NCBI GenBank assembly: GCA_019752335.1
Contig: JAIEMJ010000011.1
Span: 234,873 to 298,872, forward strand
Length of the DNA: 64,000 nt
From: Bryobacteraceae bacterium
GTDB taxonomy: Bacteria; Acidobacteriota; Terriglobia; Bryobacterales; Bryobacteraceae
Direction of reading: 5' to 3'
A model generated the notes under the pieces. It made no database searches. It saw nothing but the letters and a program-made list of their open reading frames with translations, and was not told where the DNA came from. The translations under genes were made by a program, and so were the position numbers. Below are positions 25,663-33,151 of this stretch, in pieces (the first letter of the stretch is position 1; every line of letters starts with the position of its first letter).

Positions 25663-27447
25663 ATGGCTTTGCTCGTTAGCGCCCAGTCGCTGAAAAAATC
25701 CTTCGGCGCGAAGCCGCTCTTCTCCGGTGTTTCCCTTACCGTTAACGACGGTGACCGCTTAGGCCTCATCGGCCCCAACGGCGCCGGGAAGTCGACCTTT
25801 CTGCAGATCCTCGCCGGCAAGCTGGACGTCGATTCAGGCGAGGTGTCGGTGCGCAAGAACGCGCGTCTGGCTTACGTCACCCAGGAGTCCGCGTTTCCGG
25901 CCGCAGTGACCGTCTCTCAAGTGATGGAAGCTGCCATGCCGGGCGACGAACTCGAATACGAGCGACAGATCATCTTAAGCCGCGTTGGCTTCGCAGACTC
26001 CGACGCGCCCGTCGAGACGCTCTCCGGCGGTTGGCGCAAGCGTTTGGCGATCGCCGAGGCGCTGGCCGGCGAACCCGAGTTGTTGATGCTCGACGAGCCC
26101 ACCAACCACCTCGACCTGGCCGGAATTCTGTGGCTCGAGAAGCTGCTCACCGGCGCGCGCTTCGCTTCCGTCGTCATCACGCATGACCGTTACTTCCTCG
26201 AAAACGTCGCGACGCACGTCGCCGAACTGGCGCCGGCTTACCCCGGCGGCCTGTTTCTGGTGAAAGGCAACTACGCCGAGTTTCTCGAACGCAAAGCCGA
26301 GTTCCTGATCGCGCAGGAGAGCCAGCGCGACGCCCTCGCTTCCCGCGTGCGGACCGAAGTCGAATGGCTCCGCCGCGGCCCGAAGGCGCGAACCACCAAG
26401 GCCAAGGCGCGCATCGATACGGCCCACGAATTCATCGGCGAACTGGCCGATGTCACCGCGCGGCAGCGCACGGCGCAACGCGTCGGCATCGACTTTACGG
26501 CCTCCGAACGCAAAACCAAGCGGCTGGTGGAAGCGGAGAACCTGGCCGGTGAAGTGGGCGGCAAGCGGCTGTTTGAGGGCCTGGAGTTCGTCCTGGGGCC
26601 AGGCACGCGCCTGGGTCTGGTGGGTCCGAACGGCAGCGGCAAGACGACCCTGATGCGCATCCTGATGGGCGACCTGGCGCCCGCCGAAGGCACCCTCAAG
26701 CATGCCGACCTGCTCAAGATCGTCTACTTCGCCCAGAACCGCGCCGAGAAGCTCGACCCCGCCTTACCCCTGCGCCGCGCGCTGTGCCCGCACGGCGATT
26801 CCGTCATGTACCAGGGCCGGCCCATTCACGTCGCGCCGTGGGCCAAGCGCTTCTCGTTTCCCGTCGAACAACTCGACCAGCCCGTGGGCCGGCTTTCTGG
26901 CGGCGAGAAGGCGCGCGTCCACATCGCCCGCCTCATGCTCGAAAGCGCGGACCTGCTCCTGCTCGACGAGCCAACCAACGACCTCGACATTCCCACGCTC
27001 GAGACGCTCGAAGAGAGTCTGCTCGAGTTTCCGGGCGCGGTAGTCCTTGTCACGCACGACCGTTACATGCTCGACCGTGTCTCGACCCGAGTGCTCGGCC
27101 TGAACGGCGACGGCACCGCCGGCCTCTTTGCCGACTATTCGCAATGGGAGCAGACGCCTGCAACCGGGGCGTCGTCCACCAAAGCGAAGGCGGCTGCCCC
27201 TGCGGCGGTGGTGGAGGCTCCGAAGAAGAAGCTCTCCTACAAGGATCAGCGCGAGTGGGAGACGATGGAGGCGAGGATTCTGGAAGCGGAATCGGCCGCG
27301 GAAGAACGGCGGGCGGCGATGGAGTTAGCCGCGGCGTCCGGGGACGCCGCGGCGCTCGCGCGCTCGCTAAGCGAGATGGAAGCGGCGGAGAAGCGTCGCG
27401 ACGCCCTCTACGAACGCTGGCAGGAGCTAGAAGCCAAGCAGGCGTAG
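25663..27447 (+). CDS. uup: ABC-F family ATPase, Uup-type
   Basis: Soluble ABC-F protein of 594 residues with two ATPase domains and no membrane part. Domain 1: GPNGAGKST (37-45), TLSGGWRKRLAIAEAL, LMLDEPTNHLD. Domain 2: GPNGSGKTTLMRIL, LSGGEKARVHIARLML, LLLDEPTNDLD. The linker (about 200-280) is charged and helical. The C-terminal extension after a Thr/Ala-rich stretch (KKKLSYKDQREWETMEARI) forms the coiled coil that marks Uup rather than EttA or YheS. ABC-F proteins act on the ribosome; Uup is tied to ribosome quality control and to branched-DNA handling. A short palindrome directly follows the stop. Confidence 0.93.
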   Translation: MALLVSAQSLKKSFGAKPLFSGVSLTVNDGDRLGLIGPNGAGKSTFLQILAGKLDVDSGEVSVRKNARLAYVTQESAFPAAVTVSQVMEAAMPGDELEYERQIILSRVGFADSDAPVETLSGGWRKRLAIAEALAGEPELLMLDEPTNHLDLAGILWLEKLLTGARFASVVITHDRYFLENVATHVAELAPAYPGGLFLVKGNYAEFLERKAEFLIAQESQRDALASRVRTEVEWLRRGPKARTTKAKARIDTAHEFIGELADVTARQRTAQRVGIDFTASERKTKRLVEAENLAGEVGGKRLFEGLEFVLGPGTRLGLVGPNGSGKTTLMRILMGDLAPAEGTLKHADLLKIVYFAQNRAEKLDPALPLRRALCPHGDSVMYQGRPIHVAPWAKRFSFPVEQLDQPVGRLSGGEKARVHIARLMLESADLLLLDEPTNDLDIPTLETLEESLLEFPGAVVLVTHDRYMLDRVSTRVLGLNGDGTAGLFADYSQWEQTPATGASSTKAKAAAPAAVVEAPKKKLSYKDQREWETMEARILEAESAAEERRAAMELAAASGDAAALARSLSEMEAAEKRRDALYERWQELEAKQA

Positions 27448-27467
27448 CCCATCGCGTAAGCGATGGG
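27448..27467. repeat. CCCATCGC palindrome with GNRA-type loop
   Basis: CCCATCGC-GTAA-GCGATGGG begins immediately after the uup stop: a perfect 8-bp stem with a GTAA tetraloop and no following T-run. Related copies lie at 29421-29440 and 29519-29538. The 159 bases between uup and the next stop (27448-27606) hold no gene. Confidence 0.6.
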
Positions 27468-27606
27468 GCACAGTGCGGGGAATATGCCTGTTTTGCTGGA
27501 CTTTTCGCCGGTCAGACAAGTAATCCGCCGCTCAGTCTCACCTCACCGCGGTGGGCTGTTTACTCATGTGACGGGCTGGCGACGTGGCGCGGAAACCTGC
27601 GCTGGC

Positions 27607-29250
27607 TTAGTACCGGCTCACGACGCCAAAAGCCAGCGGACCTGCCGTGCTGATCACGTCCATGGCCTGAAAGCCCGAGCGGAAGTAGAACTGATACTGC
27701 GCCGGGCGCGAACTCAGGTTGAAGGTGAGCGTGCCGCCCAGGCAATCCGCCTCCACCTGATAGCTGCCCCGGTCACTCTCGACGCGCGCCACCGAGCCAT
27801 CAAGACCCAACGTCGACGTTGCCAGGATGCCGAGTTGGCCGATGGGATTGCCGGCGGCGTTACGGCCGGGAGTGGCCGTTAGGAGGCCGACCAGTCCGTA
27901 GGCTTCAAGCGTGTCCAGGAAGCCCTGAATCTTGGTGCTGTAGAGACCGGAAACCAAAGTCAACGGATCGGTCAGGCCCAAGGGACAACCGGCGACGCCC
28001 TGCGTCGCGCTGCCCATCGCGCCGCTCCCGGGCGTGGTGCTGATCATATAGAGCGACTGGTTGTTGTTGTAGAACCAGAAGTCATACTGCAACGGGCCGG
28101 ACGAGAGGTTCATTGTCAGGGTGCCACCGGTGCAGTCGTCGAAGATCTGAAAGCGCCCCAGATCATCTTCCAGACGGGTAGAGCCACTGGGCGTAGGGCC
28201 AAAGAGAAATAGCGAAGTGGCATTGATGTTGAGGACTCCCCGGGGACTCCCCGCTGCATCCACGCCCGTGGAGGCTACGAAGCGGCCCGCACTGGCCGTC
28301 CGGTTGAAGACACTAGTGTTTCGAAAGAGTGTCTGCACATTGTAGGTCCAGGGGCCAACCAAGCGTGACAACGGATTCACCGGGCAACCCGCCGGGGACG
28401 CCGCATTCATCGTGCCGGAGATCGAGCGGCCGGAGGTGCCGATCACATCGATCTCCTGAAAGCCCGCCCGGAAGTAGAATTCAAACTGCTGCGGACGCGA
28501 GCCCAGATTCACGGTCAGGGTGCCACCGGTGCAATCGCTGTTCACCTGGAAGCGGCCGGCGTTGCGTTCCAGGCGGGTGACGGAAGTAGGATCGTTGAAG
28601 GAAGTTCCGATCACCGAGGTCGCGGTGATCGCCAGGAGACCAATCGGCGCGCCGGCCGCATTCGTCCCCACGCTAGCCTCCATTCGGCCGCTGATGCCGT
28701 AGATCTCAAAAAATCCCTTGGACTGAAAGCTGAAGGCGTAGGGTCCCGACAAAAGGCTAAGGGGATTCACGCCAGCCGGACAGCCACTCAATCCCGGAAA
28801 CGCGGACCCAGTGGCGGCACGGCCCTGGGTGGTGCTGATGAGGTAAAGGGACCTGCCACCGTTCGTGAAGACAAAGTCGTATTGCATCGGCAGAGACGAA
28901 AGATTCATGGTGAGCGTGCCGCCGGTGCAATTGTCGTTGATCTGATAGCGGCCGGCGTCGGCCTCCTGCCGCGTGGTGCTTTGGAGGAAATTCGACGTCG
29001 CATTGATCGTCAGGACGCCAATCTGGCCCGCAGGGCTGTTTCCAATCGACGCCGTGAATTGCCCGGCAATCATGAATTCCTCACCGGGCGCAAACCCGCG
29101 CCCAGCAAGGGCAATAGGCTGATTGTGCTGGATGTTGAAGGTCCAGGTGCCGCTGAGGGCGGTAAGGGGGTTCGCCGGGCATTGCCCGAACAGTGGTGTC
29201 GCGGCTGCCGCAGCCGCCAGCAAAATGGTTTGCCAGACTTGTTTTCGCAT
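27607..29250 (-). CDS. secreted four-repeat protein, copy A (unknown domain)
   Basis: Protein of 547 residues that I do not recognise. A signal peptide (MRKQVWQTILLAAAAAATPL) ends near FGQ. The rest is four tandem units of about 130 residues (24-156, 157-288, 289-421, 422-547). Each unit begins CPxxxxPLxxLxG and later carries DCTGGTL-x-NL-S-x-P-x-Q-(Y/F) followed by aromatic and Ile-Ser/Gly-Thr strands. Each has exactly two Cys about 80 residues apart (Cys24/108, 157/240, 289/373, 422/503), suggesting one disulfide per unit. The unit looks all-beta. A tandem paralog lies upstream at 29640-31292. AAGG precedes the start. An extracellular or surface role is likely; no enzymatic motif is seen. 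Confidence 0.85.
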   Translation of the reverse strand: MRKQVWQTILLAAAAAATPLFGQCPANPLTALSGTWTFNIQHNQPIALAGRGFAPGEEFMIAGQFTASIGNSPAGQIGVLTINATSNFLQSTTRQEADAGRYQINDNCTGGTLTMNLSSLPMQYDFVFTNGGRSLYLISTTQGRAATGSAFPGLSGCPAGVNPLSLLSGPYAFSFQSKGFFEIYGISGRMEASVGTNAAGAPIGLLAITATSVIGTSFNDPTSVTRLERNAGRFQVNSDCTGGTLTVNLGSRPQQFEFYFRAGFQEIDVIGTSGRSISGTMNAASPAGCPVNPLSRLVGPWTYNVQTLFRNTSVFNRTASAGRFVASTGVDAAGSPRGVLNINATSLFLFGPTPSGSTRLEDDLGRFQIFDDCTGGTLTMNLSSGPLQYDFWFYNNNQSLYMISTTPGSGAMGSATQGVAGCPLGLTDPLTLVSGLYSTKIQGFLDTLEAYGLVGLLTATPGRNAAGNPIGQLGILATSTLGLDGSVARVESDRGSYQVEADCLGGTLTFNLSSRPAQYQFYFRSGFQAMDVISTAGPLAFGVVSRY

Positions 29251-29639
29251 GTTTGCTACGCCTTGTCTCGAAAAATATGGCTACCGCTGGGTGTAGCTTC
29301 CGGGTTTAAGCTTAGTTCTCCGGAGCGATTCGTCCTAGTACCAAAAGTGGTTTTGCTTCAAATTGTGAGTACTGGTAATGTCGCAATCCGCATCTGCCTG
29401 GGCACGCGAAATCCGGAGGGCCCATCGCGGGGGCGATGATGCCGCAGGTTTCCGCGCAAACCGTCGAAACGTGCCCGCCGCTGAGCAGCCGAGAAACGGG
29501 CTTGGGAAACCCGGACAGCCCATCGCGTGAGCGATGGGGCACAGTGGGCGCTTACCCCTGCATGTGCCCAGCGCGTGAACGCGGTGGGCTGCTGACTCAC
29601 GTGACGGGCTGGCGACGTGGCGCGGAAACCTGCGCTGGC
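29251..29639. other. intergenic region between the two four-repeat genes
   Basis: No gene is supported here. It holds two CCCATCGC-type palindromes, one imperfect (29421-29440) and one perfect with a GTGA loop (29519-29538). It also holds a stretch from about 29568 resembling the 3' flank of copy A, and the conserved CTAGTAC/GTACTGG inverted repeat at 29335-29375 upstream of copy A. Confidence 0.7.
29335..29375 (-). promoter_or_regulatory. putative operator/promoter block upstream of four-repeat gene A
   Basis: CTAGTAC (29335-29341) and GTACTGG (29369-29375) form an inverted repeat separated by 27 bases. The enclosed sequence is closely similar to the block at 31367-31408 upstream of copy B, while the DNA on either side differs more. 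Conservation between paralogs suggests a binding site or promoter. The exact -10 and -35 boxes are unclear. Confidence 0.45.
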
Positions 29640-31292
29640 TTAGTACCGGCTCACGACGCCAAAAGCCAGCGGACCGGCCGTGCTGATCACGTCCATGGCC
29701 TGAAAGCCCGAGCGGAAGTAGAACTGATACTGCGCCGGGCGCGAACTCAGGTTGAAGGTGAGCGTGCCGCCCAGGCAATCCGCCTCCACCTGATAGCTGC
29801 CCCGGTCACTCTCGACGCGCGCCACCGAGCCATCAAGACCCAACGTCGACGTTGCCAGGATGCCGAGTTGGCCGATGGGATTGCCGGCGGCGTTACGGCC
29901 AGGAGTGGCCGTTAGGAGGCCAACCAGTCCGTAGGCTTCAAGTGTGAAGTCCGGGATCCGCTGAATCTTCGCGCTGTAGAGCCCGGAGACCAAGCTGAGC
30001 GGGTCCGTTAGACCGGCCGGACAACCAGCCACACCCAGCGTCGCGCTGCCGATCACGCCACTCCCCTGCGTGGTGCTGATCATATAGATCGATTGGTTGT
30101 TGTTGTAGAACCAGAAGTCATACTGCTGCGGACCAGAAGAGAGGTTCATGGTCAGCGTGCCACCCGTACAGTCGTCGAAGATCTGAAAGCGCCCCAAATC
30201 ATCTTCGAGCCGCGTGGCACCAGTTGGGATACCGAGCAGGGTCGCAAAGAGGGAAGTCGCATTGATATTGAGCACGCCCCGAGGGTTACCCACGGGGTCC
30301 ACCCCGGCCGAAGCCACGAAACGGCCCGCGCTGGCTGTCCGGTTGGTGAAGTTGAGGGTTCGAAAAATCGACTGAGCATTGTAAGTCCACGGGCCAACCA
30401 ACCGCGACAACGGATTCACGGGGCAACCCACCGCCGACGCCGCATTCATCGTGCCCGAAATCGAGCGGCCGGAAGTGCCAATCACATCGACTTCCTGAAA
30501 ACCGGCCCGAAAGTAGAATTCAAACTGCTGCGGTCGCGACCCTAAGTTCAGATTCAGGGTCCCCCCAGTGCAATCGCTGTTCACCTGAAAACGACCGGTA
30601 TTGCGTTCCAGACGAGTGACCGACGTAGAGCCAATTAAGTTGAGGGTTCCAATAACCGAGCTAGCGGTGATGTCTAAGAGACCAATGGGTTGGCCGGCCG
30701 CGTTCGTTCCCTGGCGAGCCTCCATCCGTCCGCTGATCCCGTACACCTCACTCAATCCGTCTGACTGAAAGCTGAATGCATAAGGCCCCGACAATAAGCT
30801 CAGGGGGGTCACGCCAGCCGGACAGCTATTCACTCCGGGAAACGCCGATCCGGTCGCCGCGCGGCTCTGCCGCGTGCTGATGAGGTAAAGTCCCTTGCCA
30901 CCGTTGGTGAAGACAAAATCGTACTGCATGGGCAGCGACGATAGATTCATGGTCAACGTGCCACCCGTGCAATTGTCGTTGATCTGGTAGCGGCCCGTAT
31001 CGCTCTCCTGCCGAGTGGTGCTGCGCAGAAAATCCGATGTCGCGTTAATCGTCAAGACGCCAATCTGGCCGGCCGGGCTGCTTCCCAGGGAGGCCGTGAA
31101 CTGGCCGGCAATCATGAATTCGGTGCCAGGCAGAGGCAAGAACCGGCCCGGAACCGTTGGCTGAGCGTGCTGGACGTTGAAAGTCCAGGTGCCGCTAAGG
31201 GCGGTAAGAGGGTTCGCTGGGCATTGGCCGAAGAGCGGCGTCGCGGCGGCCGCAGCCGCCAGTAGAATCGTTTGCCAGACTTGTTTTCGCAT
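29640..31292 (-). CDS. secreted four-repeat protein, copy B (unknown domain)
   Basis: Tandem paralog of the gene at 27607-29250, 550 residues, with the same signal peptide and the same four two-cysteine units (for example NDNCTGGTLTMNLSSLPMQY and SDCTGGTLNLNLGSRPQQF). The start at 31292 is chosen because AAGG lies 9 bases upstream and it matches copy A; the ATG at 31301 would abut the ribosome-binding site. The two proteins differ mostly in unit loops, while unit 4 and the 3' flank are almost identical at DNA level, which suggests gene conversion. The function is unknown. Confidence 0.85.
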   Translation of the reverse strand: MRKQVWQTILLAAAAAATPLFGQCPANPLTALSGTWTFNVQHAQPTVPGRFLPLPGTEFMIAGQFTASLGSSPAGQIGVLTINATSDFLRSTTRQESDTGRYQINDNCTGGTLTMNLSSLPMQYDFVFTNGGKGLYLISTRQSRAATGSAFPGVNSCPAGVTPLSLLSGPYAFSFQSDGLSEVYGISGRMEARQGTNAAGQPIGLLDITASSVIGTLNLIGSTSVTRLERNTGRFQVNSDCTGGTLNLNLGSRPQQFEFYFRAGFQEVDVIGTSGRSISGTMNAASAVGCPVNPLSRLVGPWTYNAQSIFRTLNFTNRTASAGRFVASAGVDPVGNPRGVLNINATSLFATLLGIPTGATRLEDDLGRFQIFDDCTGGTLTMNLSSGPQQYDFWFYNNNQSIYMISTTQGSGVIGSATLGVAGCPAGLTDPLSLVSGLYSAKIQRIPDFTLEAYGLVGLLTATPGRNAAGNPIGQLGILATSTLGLDGSVARVESDRGSYQVEADCLGGTLTFNLSSRPAQYQFYFRSGFQAMDVISTAGPLAFGVVSRY

Positions 31293-31366
31293 AATTGTCA
31301 TCCTTGCCGGAAAAAATGGCTCGCGGAGCATCCGGCCCTTAGTGTAGTTAGCCTGAGCCGTTCGTT

Positions 31367-31408
31367 CTAGTACCAAAATTGGGTTTGGCTTGAAATTGAG
31401 CGTACTAG
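31367..31408 (-). promoter_or_regulatory. putative operator/promoter block upstream of four-repeat gene B
   Basis: A perfect inverted repeat CTAGTAC (31367-31373) and GTACTAG (31402-31408) with a 28-base centre. It matches the block upstream of copy A, including CCAAAA next to the left arm and AATTG before the right arm. It lies about 75-115 bases before the start. It could bind a dimeric regulator; this is inferred from conservation only. Confidence 0.45.
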
Positions 31409-31575
31409 ACGTACTTAAGCAGCGCCCCCCGACCTATGTGGTAAACGTATGGGAAAGAAGCGGTTAGGTAGTTTTTCCTTGGCCGCGACGGAGACAGAAG
31501 AGGAGCCACTCACCTCGCCTAACTGATTTCCCATCATGCGCTTAAGGCCTGCACGCCTGGGACCCTGCCGGCGTC

Positions 31576-33150
31576 ATGGCTAGTGTGCGGGTGTGGTTCT
31601 TTCTCATTCTGACGCTGGCGGCCTGGGCGGAGACGCCGCAGCAGATCTACAAGCGAGCTCGGAAGGCGGAGAAGCAGGGTGACATTCTACGCGCCTATGC
31701 CCTCTACACCCAAGCCTCGTTTCTGGATCCGAAGAACCCCGAGTACGAAGGGCGCAGCATGGCGCTACGGACTACGGCTTTGGGCGACGCTAAGGTGACC
31801 CTGCCCCAGGCGAAGGACTTGGCGCCGGACACGACGGGCGCCAAAATCAGCGACGAAGACCTGGCCGACATGAAACGCCTGACCGCCCCCCCCGAACTGA
31901 AGGGCAACCCCGGTAAACGCGACTTTGCGCTCAACGGCACCGCGCGGCAGCTCTTTGAGCAAGTGACCAAGGCCTACGGCATGGACGTCGTCTTCGACGG
32001 CGACTACGACACCGGGGGCAACGGCGCGCCGGACCGGCCCTATCCCTTTACCCTCACGCAAGTGACCTGGCAGGAGGCCTTGCACGTCCTGCAGGTGATC
32101 ACCAACTCCTTCGTCTCACCGTTGGGCGACAAGCTCATGATGGCCGTGCGCGATACGCCGCAGAAGCGCACCGAGCAGGAGCCCAACATGGCCGTGCTGG
32201 TGCCGATTCCGGAAGGCTTGGCCGATGCGCAGGAACTAGCGCGGAGCGTGCAGCAGGTAATGGAGTTGCAGAAATTCGCCGTCGACAACACGCGCAAGCT
32301 GGTCTACATGCGCGGTCCGATTTCGAAGGTGCGGCCGGCGATCATGCTCTTCAACCAACTCGCCGAGCGCCGGGGGCAGGTGGCGATTGAGGTAGAGCTG
32401 TTCGAGGTGATTACGGGATCCACGCTGGAATATGGCATTGGCCTCCCTACCGCGAGCCAACTGCGCTCGGTGGCGCGCATCTGGAATTTTCTTTCGCCAG
32501 TTTCCACCACCCTCACGCGGCTGCTCACCTTCGGCGGCGGCGCGTCCCTGTTGGGCATCGGCGTGATTGACGCGCAATTGTTCGCCAGCATGAGCCGGAA
32601 CCAGTCGAGCTCCAAGCTGAAGGCGGAGATCCGCACGATGGACAACTTCCCGGCCAACTTCGTGGTCGGCGACAAGTATCCCATCATCACCAATCAATAC
32701 ATCGGCAGCGCCGGCGCCCAAACCGGAACGCGCTTCGCCCCTCCCCCCTCGATTCAGTTCGAGGACCTGGGGCTCACCCTGAAGATCACGCCGCGCATTC
32801 ACAACACCGAAGAGATTTCCTTGGAGGTGGAGAGCGAATTCAAAGTGCTCACCGGCCAGGCGCAAAATGGCATCCCGGTGATCTCGACGCGCAAGTATCA
32901 GGGCAAGGTCCGTTTGCGAGAGGGCGAGTGGGGCATCGTGGCCGGACTGGTGAACATGAGCGACACCAACTCGCGCAGCGGCATTCCGATTGTCAGCGCG
33001 GTGCCGGGTATCGGGTCACGCAGCAAAGAGACCCGCCGCGGCCAGACCCTGCTCGTGATCCGTCCGCGCCTGGTGGGCGCGCCGGTGAGCGAGACGGTGC
33101 TGGGTCCGCTGTGGGTGGGCCCCGAAGCCAAGCTCCGGACGCTCTTCTAA
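31576..33150 (+). CDS. secretin-family outer-membrane protein (GspD/PilQ-like), orphan
   Basis: Exported protein of 524 residues (signal MASVRVWFFLILTLAAWA). An N-terminal TPR-like helix pair (IYKRARKAEKQGDILRAYAL) is followed by STN/N0-N1-like domains (about 110-255), then a secretin core. Core features are VAIEVELFEVITGSTLEYGI, IQFEDLGLTLKITPRIH, SLEVESEFKVL, YQGKVRLREGEWGIVAGLV and a C-terminal TLLVIRPRL. Secretins form ring channels for type II secretion or type IV pili. No inner-membrane platform or ATPase gene is adjacent, though a prepilin peptidase lies 4.5 kb away. It stops one base before the convergent tricorn-like gene. Confidence 0.87.
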   Translation: MASVRVWFFLILTLAAWAETPQQIYKRARKAEKQGDILRAYALYTQASFLDPKNPEYEGRSMALRTTALGDAKVTLPQAKDLAPDTTGAKISDEDLADMKRLTAPPELKGNPGKRDFALNGTARQLFEQVTKAYGMDVVFDGDYDTGGNGAPDRPYPFTLTQVTWQEALHVLQVITNSFVSPLGDKLMMAVRDTPQKRTEQEPNMAVLVPIPEGLADAQELARSVQQVMELQKFAVDNTRKLVYMRGPISKVRPAIMLFNQLAERRGQVAIEVELFEVITGSTLEYGIGLPTASQLRSVARIWNFLSPVSTTLTRLLTFGGGASLLGIGVIDAQLFASMSRNQSSSKLKAEIRTMDNFPANFVVGDKYPIITNQYIGSAGAQTGTRFAPPPSIQFEDLGLTLKITPRIHNTEEISLEVESEFKVLTGQAQNGIPVISTRKYQGKVRLREGEWGIVAGLVNMSDTNSRSGIPIVSAVPGIGSRSKETRRGQTLLVIRPRLVGAPVSETVLGPLWVGPEAKLRTLF

Positions 33151-33151
33151 C

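Noticed and set aside
27448..27467. Terminator after uup
   Set aside because: The hairpin lacks a T-run, and the same palindrome recurs elsewhere, so it is treated as a repeat.
29335..29915. Several 80-160 codon open frames on both strands around the four-repeat gene spacer
   Set aside because: They repeat as shadows of the duplicated 3' ends and spacer palindromes, without a coding signature.
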